Shown: piece after piece, positions 22,788 to 32,833 of the stretch | Layout of the letters: each line of letters opens with the position of its first letter | How positions within the stretch are numbered: the first letter of the stretch is position 1 | IMG/VR virus record: IMGVR_UViG_3300025701_000598 | Location: 1 to 37,345 of that record | DNA: 37,345 nucleotides | Reading direction: 5' to 3' (one strand) | Source: a virus | Made by a program: the position numbers and the translations under genes | Notes under the pieces: generated by a model | The model's database searches: none | What the model was told of the DNA's origin: nothing | What the model saw: only the letters and a program-made list of their open reading frames with translations

Positions 22788-24047
22788 TTATGCTATAATT
22801 GAGCCTTGGTTTGCGGTATTAACCCAACCATTGGCACCATATAGTAATGTTATATTATCGTTTACATCAGCCATTGTGATTGTTGTTCCAGTAGCAAATG
22901 TAGTTGGAGTAATTGTTGCATCACCGCCATCCACTATCATAATAATTATTTTAGTTTGACCTATAACACCATCAGCTAGTGTATATGAATCTGCGCCTGT
23001 TGTTGTAATTTCAGTTATAGGTGTAGCTAAACTAATTGCTCCTGGTCCACTAATTTGTTGTACACTGTTTACAGAACCGTGTAAGTCTTCCCAAGCACTA
23101 GTAGCATAACCTTGAAATTTGTTATCTGTTGTGTTGTATATAATATCGCCGTTTACTGCTGTAAGTGCATCTCTTTCAGTATCAGTAAATGATGCAAAAT
23201 TTAAAGGACTTCTGTTTATTGTAACTCTATCTGTTGCACTTAGATTAATTACAGACTCGCTAGTTAATGTTGGCGCACCTGTAGCTGTAGATTCAAAAGT
23301 CTCTGCATAAACTATATTAGTCACACGCAAATCGTTTTCAACATTTAAATCACTACTAATAGTAACTGCCGGAGTAATAGTAATTCCACTTGAATCATCT
23401 GTGTCAATTACACTAGATGCAAGTGTAAAGTTACCTACACTGCCGCCTCCACTTATTCCAGTAAGGCCACTTCCGTCTCCAACAAATGCTGTTGCATCAA
23501 CAGTACCTTGAAAGTATGCATTTTTAAATCTTATTGCGTTAAAGCCTATGTCCCAAAGATTGTGTTGATTAGCATTGGGAGTAACATGACCTCTAATTGT
23601 TCCGTCTAAATTTACTGCTGCTAATATACTGTCAATCATCACTGTTGAGTCGTCTGCAAATACACTACCAATTAAATCACCAGTATTATTAACATCAATT
23701 GTCATGTTAGTTAAATCAGACGCTGTTATATATCCAACATTATTAACTAATTGCCCAACGTTACTTCCAATTGCAATTAAGTTTAAATCATTAGTAAAAT
23801 CACTTAGTTGTGTAGGTCGATTTGCTAAATCAGTATAGCTACCTGATACAGCAACAGATGCAATTTCAGTACCGCCCTTCTTAATACTTGCAGCACTTAA
23901 TATACTTGCTGCAATAGTGCCGCTGGCTGTAACATCAGTTACTCCAATGATACTATTACCTGTAAGTTGCAGATTATCTCCGCTCGGAATTTCTTTTAGT
24001 TTGTTTCCATCAGTGCTATCAACTATTAGCGGATATCTATTTGCCAT
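22788..24047 (-). CDS. Tail-fibre-like structural protein
   Basis: 419 residues. The N-terminus differs from the shared module (ANRYPLIVDSTDGNKLKEIP). The middle has GDLIGSVFADDSTVMIDSI (about 124-142), homologous to the GDLTGSVFGDDSTLLVDG segment in the 1494 protein, then NLWDIGFNAIRFKNAYFQG and VGDGSGLTGISGG, motifs common in fibre shafts. The C-terminal 100 residues form a separate beta domain (ATGTTITMADVNDNITLLYG). A late box and AAGGAAA precede the ATG. It lies just upstream of the protease gene. Confidence 0.8.
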   Translation of the reverse strand: MANRYPLIVDSTDGNKLKEIPSGDNLQLTGNSIIGVTDVTASGTIAASILSAASIKKGGTEIASVAVSGSYTDLANRPTQLSDFTNDLNLIAIGSNVGQLVNNVGYITASDLTNMTIDVNNTGDLIGSVFADDSTVMIDSILAAVNLDGTIRGHVTPNANQHNLWDIGFNAIRFKNAYFQGTVDATAFVGDGSGLTGISGGGSVGNFTLASSVIDTDDSSGITITPAVTISSDLNVENDLRVTNIVYAETFESTATGAPTLTSESVINLSATDRVTINRSPLNFASFTDTERDALTAVNGDIIYNTTDNKFQGYATSAWEDLHGSVNSVQQISGPGAISLATPITEITTTGADSYTLADGVIGQTKIIIMIVDGGDATITPTTFATGTTITMADVNDNITLLYGANGWVNTANQGSIIA

Positions 24048-24067
24048 GTGTATTTTCCTTGCTTAAT

Positions 24068-24075
24068 GTATTTAT
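24068..24075 (-). promoter_or_regulatory. Late promoter box (ATAAATAC) before 24047 gene
   Basis: AATAAATACATT about 21 bases before the ATG, in the 39-base gap after the giant gene. Confidence 0.65.
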
Positions 24076-24086
24076 TTGCGTTATCA

Positions 24087-27000
24087 TTATACTCTGCCCA
24101 CAACTGCTTCAACTATTCCACGTTCAGTATCAGTTTTACTGCCAACAGCTTTGCCAATAACTGATCCAACTTTTGGATTGTTGTCGACAACAGCGTAACC
24201 TGGTATTGAACTTGATATTAACATATCGCCTTTAGCCACAGTGCCGATAACATTTACCGGAACCCGTCCCTGCAATGCCACACAAGTTTTAATACCTGGA
24301 CACCCTGCGTTCATGATATATGCACTTTGATCACTTACTACACCTGCAACTCTTGTAGTTTTATGTTCTGTGCTTTCAGTTACTTCTTTTTCACCACCAA
24401 ATACTAATACAGTGCCTACATCGTATTCGCGATCGCCTTCATAATACTCTGCTAAATCCGCATAAGTTGCTTGCATACGTGAACCAACTGTTAGGCTCCA
24501 ATTACCTGTAATACTACCTGCTGTAGCAGCAGCACCTGTTGTAATTCCTGTTGTAGTTAATCCAGCACTAGATATTTTACCGTTAACACTTCCTCCGGTA
24601 ATAAATGTAATAGTATCAGCACCACCTGCCCCAAATCCAGTTCCGGCTCCAAGCCCAATGCCTGTGCCTGTTGCATCCTTCTCACCTGGTGCTTCTATGA
24701 ATGATGTGTATAACCAACGTGATGCAATTGCACTAGTTTCTTCTGTTGATCCGGCGCCACCTACACTACCAAATGTGCTATTAGAGTGGAAAGTACTTTC
24801 AGTAGGGTCAATTGACATCTCGCCAACTTTAATATTGCCGCCTGTATTTAGTTGTGGCTTACTTGCTCCGCTTGCTGTTAAGATTGTGCCTTGTGCAGGC
24901 GTATTAAATGACAGTGTTCCTGTTGTTTCACTTAATATTTTATACGTGTCTGTACCGCCAATAATTAACGAACTGGCTTGTAAACTACCATCGTTTCTAC
25001 GTTTAGCAATACTATTATTTGTATTATCATATGCAATATCACTAATACCGTAAGTTCCAGCACCTGTTTTAACTAATACTTCTCCTGGATCTCTAACTGT
25101 TACTCCAGCTGAAAAATATGTTAGTTCAGTTGCAAAATCGGTATCTGCTAATCCTCCACCTTCAGAGACTACAGTACTAAATGCAATTGCACTTGGATCT
25201 CCCACACCTACAGCACTTCTTCCAATTACAGAAGCAGATGCAATTTCTGGTAGTTCGGCATACGAAATGCCTTGATCTTTAATACCTACCCATCCACCTG
25301 TAATTTCAAAATTTGCACTATCAAAACTTGCAATACCTTTTACAGAAGACCCAGCGTCGATATTAGCTGTTGCGTCACTAAGTGCTAATTTACTTTGTGC
25401 AATTGCTGCTGCATCATTAACGTCACTGTTAATAATAGCCTGCGCCTCAATTTGTAAATCAATTTCTGTACTCGATTCTAGTCTGTTTACTGTGATATTA
25501 ATATCACTATTTGTAGCTTCATGTGCGTTAGTAAATTCATCTATTGGGTTTTCTAATACTATTGCTGTTGTAGCCCCAGGTGAACCAACAACTCCGTTGT
25601 TAATTGGACTTGCTGTTGTGCTAAATTCCCCTGCTGTTGTTAGTGTGTAAGTAACATACCTTACGTTTTGGTTTAGTACTTTATCAAATCTCGATTCAAG
25701 TGCTACTACTGTACCTTGTGCAGTACCATCAGTAATAGTTCCACCTACAGTAAATAATCCTGGAGTTTCAGGACCAGTTAGTAGTCTGCGCTTGCCTGTC
25801 GGCGTAAGAATTTGTTTATTGGCGTTAGCTGGCAATACTGTATGTATAGTTACGTTTCTTAGATCATCAAGTTCGTCATAGTTACTAACTGCTTGTGCAA
25901 CAAAATCTTTAGTAGTTGCATCATTGTCATCAGTAGGATCAAGTAAGTTTTTAATTTGTTTACTATTAGCATTTAAGTTAGCTTCTAGTGGTGTTGATCC
26001 GTCTAGTGCCAAGAACCCTGGCGCAAATCTACTAGTACCAGTTAATTGAATGGTGCCATTATGCCCTAATCGTCTGTCTATATAATTAGCAACTGCTTTT
26101 TCTGTTGGCACAGCAGTATCTGATACGTCTGAAAATAGTTCATCATTGGAGAATTCGTTAATTGTAACACCTTCTTTGAACCCTAAGTTAGCAGCTCTAG
26201 AAATACCAACATCACCTGCAAATGTAATACTCCCAGTTGACTGATCAACTACAAAATATTTACCAACTCTAAAGAATCCGTCGTTGTCACTACTGATAAA
26301 GAATACTCTACCTTTACGTCTTTCCCATACTTGTGCTTTACTTGCATCGTCGGCGTCTGCATATGCCCCTGCCTTTGCTGCAGGGCCGCCAACAGGCTCA
26401 CCTAATAATACATTTGGATAGTTACTTGTGTTAAATCCACCTGTGCCAATCTCTGTAAAGTCATGTCCTGTTGCACGTAGCAATGATATAGCAACTGTAA
26501 CTTCTCCTGTTGTTCCAGTTGGTAATCCACACTCAATAGTTCTATCTGCTACAGGTACTAATCTAATGCCAGGTGATGCAACCCCATTAATATCTGTGCC
26601 TGTAATAAATGCTGTTTCGATATACCATACTGAATCAGTTGTAAACCAACGTCCGCCACTAGTATATGTCGTGAATGCTGATCCGTCTATTGCAGCCGAC
26701 AACGCTATGTCTGAAAATAACTCAAATGTACTACCAGTTACATTGCCTACATAATAAAGTTTGCCGTTTAATTCTGTAGTTCCACCTACTGATTCAAACT
26801 CAATTCTTGCTCCATTACTTAATCCATGACTTGCACTTGTAACCACAACTGGATTTGTAGTAGTTATACCGTCAACACTATCAGTTGTAATTGGACCATA
26901 ATTAATAATTTGATGCGTTCTACCTGCGTATGAGAAAGTCATACCGCCAACATAACCTGCATCACCAGGATTTAATATTGTCTGATTAGTTAAATCTGTT

Positions 27001-30000
27001 GAATCTTGAACAATTCGTAATCCTTCTTTAGTAGTCAACCTATTAATTGCAAGGAATGTATCTGTTACACTATTACCAAGAGTTCCGGCTGCTCCTCCAG
27101 GAGCAGCTGTTCCAATGTTTATATAATCAATTGTAGGAGTAATATAATCAAAGTCAGTATCAAATGTAACCTTAATTTCTGAACTTACTAAAGTTTGGTT
27201 TTGATCATCTTTTTGTGTAAATGCTGTACTTCTATATGTAGTTGTATCACTTTCATCAAAGTTAACAGCAGTACTTGGGCGTTCAGTAATGTTTTGAGTA
27301 TCAATGTTTCCTAGAATAAAATTCTCACCATGTCTGTACTCAAATACATCGTTATGACTTAAAGGCGCTTGTAAGCCCGGATAAAAGTCTGTGTTTGATC
27401 CTGCTTCTTGAATGCTAAGTCTATATACTCTATTACTAAATGTTCCTGCAGTAGTAGTGTAAACAGCATTTACTGCAATAGTCAAATCATTAGTTATATC
27501 TACCCCACCTATGTCGGCTCCGGATATTGTTATTGTATCAGCAACAGTATAACCTACTCCTACATTAGATACAGCAAATGTAGGAACGCCTGCGTTAACT
27601 GTAATTGAAAATACAGCACCTGTTCCTGTTCCTGTTGTTGACTTTTGAGCAACATTTGTATATATACCAGTTGCTCCTGCAGTTCCAGTTACGCTAGCAT
27701 TATCAACAGTCTCAATCCCTGTAGATACAACTGCTCCTGCATCACCGTCGATGCCATCTGCATCCGGATCCGACATATTTTGTATTTGTGTAACTTTATA
27801 GTTTAGGCCGCCGATTGCGCCACCATGATCAATATATACAAATGCATTTCGCATAGGTTCTTCTTTAAAGTCATACACATAAATTGATGTATCGTCTGTA
27901 GTATTAGTAAATGCTCCGTTTGTAAATGCCTTAATAGGCTGGACCATACTTCTTGCAACTGTAACTTGATCTGGAATCTCGTTTGGATTAGCACCTTCAG
28001 CAACTAAGCCAAAGTTACCATAACCGTTAGAACCGTTAAGCGATCTAATTTCTGAACCGTTACTTGCATAGTACGCTGCATGACAGTAATATGTAAACAT
28101 ACTAACCATCTCTGAGAACGCACCGTTGTTAGTTACAAGGCCGTATGCTAAGTCGTTAATTTGTGTAAAGTCGTTGCCTAGTATACTTCTGTTACCAGCA
28201 CTTTGTAAGAAGATGTCTTGATTGTAATCATCTTGATCATGCCCGGCTGCACCTATTAAATCCGTACCTGCAAAATTCCACCCGTTGCTATTGTTAGAAC
28301 CTGGATCAAGATATATAATAGCTCTTCCTAATCCGCTGTCATAGTTTGATATAGCGTTAACTTGGTAACGCTGTCCTTTGTAATAGAAAGGTGCTGGTAG
28401 TTCAGGCAATCTTAATTTTAGTCCTTGACCCTGCCCGCCAACGTCTTGTGATTCTACATAAAGTGTAAATGCATTTAGAGCAACACTTCCGTTAGCATCA
28501 GTATAGTTACCACTGTTGCCTTGTACTCGCATTGGAATGTTCCCTGCAAACGCATCAACATACATCCCACCACGAAATACTTTTTTGTTTTCACTTCTTG
28601 AAAAACTAGACGCTGTTTGGATATAAGGAGACTTAGTTAATACTTGGCCTTCTGGATCAAGCACACACATAAATCCGCCGTGCCCTTGTACTGTTATGTT
28701 ACGAATAATAGTAGCATCATCCATTAAGAACACATCCATGCCGGCAGCGTCATTAGCTTTAGGAGGATTATAATTTACGTTAAACGCAAACACTACAACA
28801 TCTACAAGTTCGCCAGTTATACCTCCACTGTTATTAACTTGCAACCATAGTGAAGTATTTGTAAGTTGCTGGTAAGTAGCAGATAAAGGATTTGTATCTT
28901 CGTCTGACGCTACTGAGACATGTGTACGTAATGCCCTGTAGTATAGCACTCCTTTTTTAACAAAGTCGCCTTGTTTGTATGTTACGCCTGATGCCCAGTC
29001 TGGTTCTGCATTGCCTAAACTAATATTAGGAGTATAATTGGTACCTACGTTCTTTGTTGGAGCGACACCTGTTAGAAGTTGTGCAGCTAGGGTTGAAATA
29101 TGACTAATAGCTGCAGCTGTTTCTGTCTCTTGACCAGCTACTGACCCTGAATAATATGCGCCTTGATTTTCTAAAGCAAATTCTTTTCCGCCATTTATTA
29201 AGTCCTTCACAATACCGTCTATAATCAATCCAGTATCTCTTCGGCATTTAGTTTCGTTGTAAACCAGTGACGGGTATGTTGTATTAATAAAATAAATTAC
29301 TTCGTCTTGTATAAATTCTTTATTAGATTTTACAATACTACTAGCTTTAATATATTTTCCTAAATTAACAAACGTAGCACCGACATTAACTGGCTTAGTG
29401 TTATCTTTAAGATAATGTCTACCAAAAAACCCTTGAGTTTCTCCAACTTGGTTAGTAAATGGAGTTCCGGTTGTTTCTAAAGTTAATCCATCAAATTCAG
29501 CATCTCTGTAGAAATAAGTATTAGCATATACACTTTGTGATTGTCTGCGTTTAGGTCGAACAATTACTCGTCTAAATTCATCACCTTTTAGCGATACGTT
29601 TTTAGCAAGTTTGATAGGATAATCTTCTTCATATAACCCAGTCTCGACCCTAATAAGAACTTGTTTTGCTTTAACAAAATTTCCTAATTCGATTTCTTCG
29701 CCCACATCAAACTGCACTGGATTAAGAGGTTGCATAAAAAATGTAGTCGAATTAGTATCTTGTGAAAATATAATTATTCGACCCAATGCACCACTACGTT
29801 TACCTCTAAGAACTTTTCCCGGAATAGCATCAGTGTTATCTGGATCTGTTTGATCCAACTGTCCTGCTGTACTATTTGTAAGTTCTAAAGTGTACCTATT
29901 ACCAAATGCAATATCTGCTGCAGTTTCAGAGTCAATACCATTAGTGATAATATCTCTAATTAAGCCTACATTTGTATTAATTGAGCTTGCACCAGTTGGT

Positions 30001-31940
30001 TCAGCACCGCCTGAAGCGCCATCCCAGACTGTTGCTTGCGATATATCTTGTTGGAATTTAGTCTGGTATCTTAAACCAATGTTGCCACTTACAAATGGAG
30101 TATATGCACTATTATCAAATGGTATTTTTAAATCAGCATCTGTAAATAATTCAAAACTACTAACATCAACAATCTTCACGTAAGCAAATTGACCTTCTAT
30201 TTCAGTCATACCTGTAATAGTATCAAATTCTACAATATTTGCATTCTTTAATCCGTGTGCGGTAGTAGTTGTAACTAATGATGGAACATCACCGACTTTT
30301 CTAACTATACTTTGTACAGCTTTTTCATTATATATCTTATTTTGCAAAACAGCACTAGTAATTAACGTGCCTAAAAACGCAAAACTATCACTAGTTTGTT
30401 CTAATTGAGTAGAAACAGCAATTCTACCACTTACACTTGAATAGTAACGCTCTGCTGCTGTACGAGAAAGATAATTAGCATTGTTACCACGTTCGGCATC
30501 GATTCTAAGACTATCAATAATTAAACCTAAATCTCTTTCGCATGTAGCAACTGTGTAACTAAAATTTGGATAAGTGAATGCAATGTATCCAGATACTTCT
30601 GAAATTAAATATTGTTTGTTTAATCTTAATGTTGCACTTGTAATTACATTTACACCGTTTTCAACCCCTTGACTAATTGTAGTTGCCGGAGTAACAAAAT
30701 TTGAATGTGTAAGAGTTTGAAAATACGGTCCTGGCTCTTCTGGAGCAGTTTTAATTAATTCTGCTGCTCTACGTGCCGCAGCATTAATAGTACGGAACGC
30801 ATATGTATTAGACGTTCCTTCTTTGCCGTTTGGCACACCTTGCATTGTGTCGTCACCAATTGTACTTACATTTAATACTTCTGGGCTTGAATATGCTGTA
30901 TTATCTACATAATATTTTGTTGCTGCTTGTAAGTCATCATCGCCATTAGGTATACCATCACCAGCTAAGTCACCTGGATGATCGCTTAAGAAAAGGTTGC
31001 CTGTCATTACATCGCCTTGGCGTCTTACAACACTCTCTCTAGGTACAGCAACATCCTTTAAGAAATTGCCCAATAGTGTAGAATTATATCCAGCATCTAC
31101 TATTGTATGCACATCACCTGATGCAATTACACCTGAGATGCTAATTTTATTATTAGCAGCTTCTAATGCATTTTCAGTTTGTGCTTGAGATATTGTAGCG
31201 TAAAGTGCAATTTGATCAGTATTTACAAAGCGTATATAATACGTTGTTCCACTTGTTGCTCCTGTTGGGTCAGTATTTTCAGCGTTAAATACAAATGCAG
31301 TTCCGTTTGCTCCACTCTCGTATCCATGTCCAGAAATAAACAAGTTGCCGTCGATGTAATTTGTTATGTTTAATGTGTACTGTGTGTTTGTAGCTGGCTC
31401 AGCAGCAACTCGTACTGGAAGTCCGCTAGTAATATAACGTCTATCAGCATAGCCTTTAGTAATAACTAAATCGTCAATAGTGTAATTAGTAGTTCTGCCT
31501 AGCTGTGAATTAATATCTGTTGCTGCACTGTCACTAATTGCAACGCCGGCAATACCAAAGTTAGCAGCTGATAAGTGTGCGCCAAGTGTTGGATTAACAT
31601 TATCGTCAACAAGAGCACTAAATGATGTTGTTAGTATAATTTTTCCTGGCACACTAATTACATCAACATTAATGCTATCTGTATTATTTGCATCAAGATC
31701 ACTATCACTACCAATTGTGCTATAATTTATTGCTGTCCCTGCACTATTTGTTGTAATAATTTTGCCCGCTTCGATAGTATCCGGAGTATCGCCTAGCGTA
31801 GTAAATCCTATTTGGCCACCTTGTCCAAATACTGCATATAGCTCTTGGAAGTTTTCATTTACTTTGCGAAACGATTCTCTAATACTATCGCCAGTGCCGT
31901 CGTTGCCTTCTACACCAATGTTTACATCTTGCTTTGCCAT
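24087..31940 (-). CDS. Giant (2617-residue) tail-fibre/adhesin protein
   Basis: Residues 1-38 carry the shared module VNIGVEGNDGTGDSIRESF / RKVNENFQELYA. Internal pieces recur: a helical CERDLGLIIDSLRIDAERGN module (about 466) reappears as CRRDTGLIIDGIVKDLINGG (about 893), and a HGLxxGxxxxFxxxxGxTE(I/L)xG module (about 560) reappears near 1697. KNVSLKGDEFRRVIVRPKRR (about 777) and IIRNITVQGHGGFMCVLDP (about 1070) look like pectin-lyase-type beta-helix turns. The C-terminus has YADLAEYYEGD (about 2495) and a compact domain of about 120 residues seen at the ends of other fibres. It is probably the main long fibre or adhesin. GGAG precedes the ATG, 15 bases after the Fe-S carrier stop. Confidence 0.85.
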   Translation of the reverse strand: MAKQDVNIGVEGNDGTGDSIRESFRKVNENFQELYAVFGQGGQIGFTTLGDTPDTIEAGKIITTNSAGTAINYSTIGSDSDLDANNTDSINVDVISVPGKIILTTSFSALVDDNVNPTLGAHLSAANFGIAGVAISDSAATDINSQLGRTTNYTIDDLVITKGYADRRYITSGLPVRVAAEPATNTQYTLNITNYIDGNLFISGHGYESGANGTAFVFNAENTDPTGATSGTTYYIRFVNTDQIALYATISQAQTENALEAANNKISISGVIASGDVHTIVDAGYNSTLLGNFLKDVAVPRESVVRRQGDVMTGNLFLSDHPGDLAGDGIPNGDDDLQAATKYYVDNTAYSSPEVLNVSTIGDDTMQGVPNGKEGTSNTYAFRTINAAARRAAELIKTAPEEPGPYFQTLTHSNFVTPATTISQGVENGVNVITSATLRLNKQYLISEVSGYIAFTYPNFSYTVATCERDLGLIIDSLRIDAERGNNANYLSRTAAERYYSSVSGRIAVSTQLEQTSDSFAFLGTLITSAVLQNKIYNEKAVQSIVRKVGDVPSLVTTTTAHGLKNANIVEFDTITGMTEIEGQFAYVKIVDVSSFELFTDADLKIPFDNSAYTPFVSGNIGLRYQTKFQQDISQATVWDGASGGAEPTGASSINTNVGLIRDIITNGIDSETAADIAFGNRYTLELTNSTAGQLDQTDPDNTDAIPGKVLRGKRSGALGRIIIFSQDTNSTTFFMQPLNPVQFDVGEEIELGNFVKAKQVLIRVETGLYEEDYPIKLAKNVSLKGDEFRRVIVRPKRRQSQSVYANTYFYRDAEFDGLTLETTGTPFTNQVGETQGFFGRHYLKDNTKPVNVGATFVNLGKYIKASSIVKSNKEFIQDEVIYFINTTYPSLVYNETKCRRDTGLIIDGIVKDLINGGKEFALENQGAYYSGSVAGQETETAAAISHISTLAAQLLTGVAPTKNVGTNYTPNISLGNAEPDWASGVTYKQGDFVKKGVLYYRALRTHVSVASDEDTNPLSATYQQLTNTSLWLQVNNSGGITGELVDVVVFAFNVNYNPPKANDAAGMDVFLMDDATIIRNITVQGHGGFMCVLDPEGQVLTKSPYIQTASSFSRSENKKVFRGGMYVDAFAGNIPMRVQGNSGNYTDANGSVALNAFTLYVESQDVGGQGQGLKLRLPELPAPFYYKGQRYQVNAISNYDSGLGRAIIYLDPGSNNSNGWNFAGTDLIGAAGHDQDDYNQDIFLQSAGNRSILGNDFTQINDLAYGLVTNNGAFSEMVSMFTYYCHAAYYASNGSEIRSLNGSNGYGNFGLVAEGANPNEIPDQVTVARSMVQPIKAFTNGAFTNTTDDTSIYVYDFKEEPMRNAFVYIDHGGAIGGLNYKVTQIQNMSDPDADGIDGDAGAVVSTGIETVDNASVTGTAGATGIYTNVAQKSTTGTGTGAVFSITVNAGVPTFAVSNVGVGYTVADTITISGADIGGVDITNDLTIAVNAVYTTTAGTFSNRVYRLSIQEAGSNTDFYPGLQAPLSHNDVFEYRHGENFILGNIDTQNITERPSTAVNFDESDTTTYRSTAFTQKDDQNQTLVSSEIKVTFDTDFDYITPTIDYINIGTAAPGGAAGTLGNSVTDTFLAINRLTTKEGLRIVQDSTDLTNQTILNPGDAGYVGGMTFSYAGRTHQIINYGPITTDSVDGITTTNPVVVTSASHGLSNGARIEFESVGGTTELNGKLYYVGNVTGSTFELFSDIALSAAIDGSAFTTYTSGGRWFTTDSVWYIETAFITGTDINGVASPGIRLVPVADRTIECGLPTGTTGEVTVAISLLRATGHDFTEIGTGGFNTSNYPNVLLGEPVGGPAAKAGAYADADDASKAQVWERRKGRVFFISSDNDGFFRVGKYFVVDQSTGSITFAGDVGISRAANLGFKEGVTINEFSNDELFSDVSDTAVPTEKAVANYIDRRLGHNGTIQLTGTSRFAPGFLALDGSTPLEANLNANSKQIKNLLDPTDDNDATTKDFVAQAVSNYDELDDLRNVTIHTVLPANANKQILTPTGKRRLLTGPETPGLFTVGGTITDGTAQGTVVALESRFDKVLNQNVRYVTYTLTTAGEFSTTASPINNGVVGSPGATTAIVLENPIDEFTNAHEATNSDINITVNRLESSTEIDLQIEAQAIINSDVNDAAAIAQSKLALSDATANIDAGSSVKGIASFDSANFEITGGWVGIKDQGISYAELPEIASASVIGRSAVGVGDPSAIAFSTVVSEGGGLADTDFATELTYFSAGVTVRDPGEVLVKTGAGTYGISDIAYDNTNNSIAKRRNDGSLQASSLIIGGTDTYKILSETTGTLSFNTPAQGTILTASGASKPQLNTGGNIKVGEMSIDPTESTFHSNSTFGSVGGAGSTEETSAIASRWLYTSFIEAPGEKDATGTGIGLGAGTGFGAGGADTITFITGGSVNGKISSAGLTTTGITTGAAATAGSITGNWSLTVGSRMQATYADLAEYYEGDREYDVGTVLVFGGEKEVTESTEHKTTRVAGVVSDQSAYIMNAGCPGIKTCVALQGRVPVNVIGTVAKGDMLISSSIPGYAVVDNNPKVGSVIGKAVGSKTDTERGIVEAVVGRV

Positions 31941-31954
31941 CTATCTTGCTCCGT

Positions 31955-32317
31955 TTATATTGCTGGGATTGCTAATTTGTCTACGTCAAAGTTTACACTT
32001 ATGCCGCAACCACACGCTGATTGTGCGTTAGGGTTGTTAACTTCAAAAGTTGCACCCATTATATCTTTTTTGTAATTTATCTCTGTACCTATCATGAACA
32101 TCACCGCTGTTGCTCCAACTACAAACTTACCTGTATCTGAATCAATAACTACATCGTTTGCTTCTAGATCTGCTTCTGTTGCTATAGTAGCCCAATCGTA
32201 TTCAAATCCTGCACAGCCACCGCCTTTTAAGTTAAGACTGACTGCATAACTGTCAGTTTCTTGACATATATTATCAATTTGTGCTTTTGCTGTGTCGGTT
32301 AGTGTAACTATATTCAT
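31955..32317 (-). CDS. A-type Fe-S cluster carrier (IscA/ErpA/HesB family)
   Basis: 120 residues. The three cluster cysteines are present with the family spacing: Cys35 in KGGGCAGFEYDW, and Cys102 and Cys104 in SACGCGISVNF. It carries or delivers Fe-S clusters to apoproteins; a possible client is the phage ferredoxin. The C-terminal tail (FDVDKLAIPAI) is longer than in typical IscA. It sits directly upstream of the giant fibre gene behind a late box, with AAGGA about 8 bases before the ATG, so it should be a late product. HesB-like genes are known in marine T4-like phages. Confidence 0.92.
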   Translation of the reverse strand: MNIVTLTDTAKAQIDNICQETDSYAVSLNLKGGGCAGFEYDWATIATEADLEANDVVIDSDTGKFVVGATAVMFMIGTEINYKKDIMGATFEVNNPNAQSACGCGISVNFDVDKLAIPAI

Positions 32318-32331
32318 GAATAATCCTTCTT

Positions 32332-32348
32332 ACGATAGTATTTATCGT
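32332..32348 (-). promoter_or_regulatory. Late promoter box inside a 6-bp inverted repeat
   Basis: ACGATA, AATAC, TATCGT on the minus strand; the box ATAAATAC is 32338-32345. Start would be near 32333, giving a leader of about 16 bases with AAGGA. It drives the Fe-S carrier and probably the giant fibre. Confidence 0.6.
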
Positions 32349-32380
32349 TGCGTTTTATAATCTTAATGTTAAATATACTT

Positions 32381-32668
32381 ATGTTTATAAGAGAATTTAA
32401 AAAGCAGACCCGGCATGTGCGTACTAGCAAAACAGGCAAAGAACATGCTTATAAGCGTGAACAGACACATTGTGTATTTAGGTGTGATAACTGTGATACA
32501 GAGTTTGAACGTGCTAGGGGTAGTATGGATCCAAAGCGTCTAAGTAATTCCTACTTTCACGTATGTAGGAACTGTGATAGTAAGATTTTTGCTCAAAAGA
32601 AAGGCGTAGAACAGAAGCAAAAATGGAATATGACTGCTAGTAGTTCTACGCCTATTGGTAAGTTATAG
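32381..32668 (+). CDS. Small zinc-ribbon-like protein
   Basis: 95 residues from ATG at 32381; upstream in-frame TTG (32348) and ATG (32366) are alternatives. Two CxxC pairs, CDNC and CRNC, about 28 residues apart suggest a zinc ribbon; flanks are basic (FKKQTRHVRTSKTGKEHAYK), so nucleic-acid binding is plausible. It is the only plus-strand gene besides phoH. It stops one base before the stop of the convergent 32669 gene. TATAAT (32356-32361) is a possible -10, without a good -35 and with no clear Shine-Dalgarno. Confidence 0.75.
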   Translation: MFIREFKKQTRHVRTSKTGKEHAYKREQTHCVFRCDNCDTEFERARGSMDPKRLSNSYFHVCRNCDSKIFAQKKGVEQKQKWNMTASSSTPIGKL

Positions 32669-32833
32669 TTATTCTGATTTCCAAATTGTCCAGGCGCCGT
32701 ATGCAATAGCTGCGTATGCTGCCAGTTTAGCGAATGGGCCTGCTATTAGTATTACTAATCCTACGCCAACAAGTACTGCACCGTCCCAACTTGTACGTTC
32801 TTCAATTCTACTATTAATCCATTTTCTAATCAT
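32669..32833 (-). CDS. 54-residue membrane protein
   Basis: The ORF starts at ATG 32833 (overlapping the previous stop as ATGA) and stops at 32669-32671. It has an N-terminal amphipathic segment (IRKWINSRIEERTSWDG), a hydrophobic span (about 19-47, AVLVGVGLVILIAGPF then AAYAAIAYGAW) and a short charged tail. It could be a small holin-like or inner-membrane protein; it is far from the lysis cassette. Size, overlap and composition support a real gene. Confidence 0.7.
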   Translation of the reverse strand: MIRKWINSRIEERTSWDGAVLVGVGLVILIAGPFAKLAAYAAIAYGAWTIWKSE

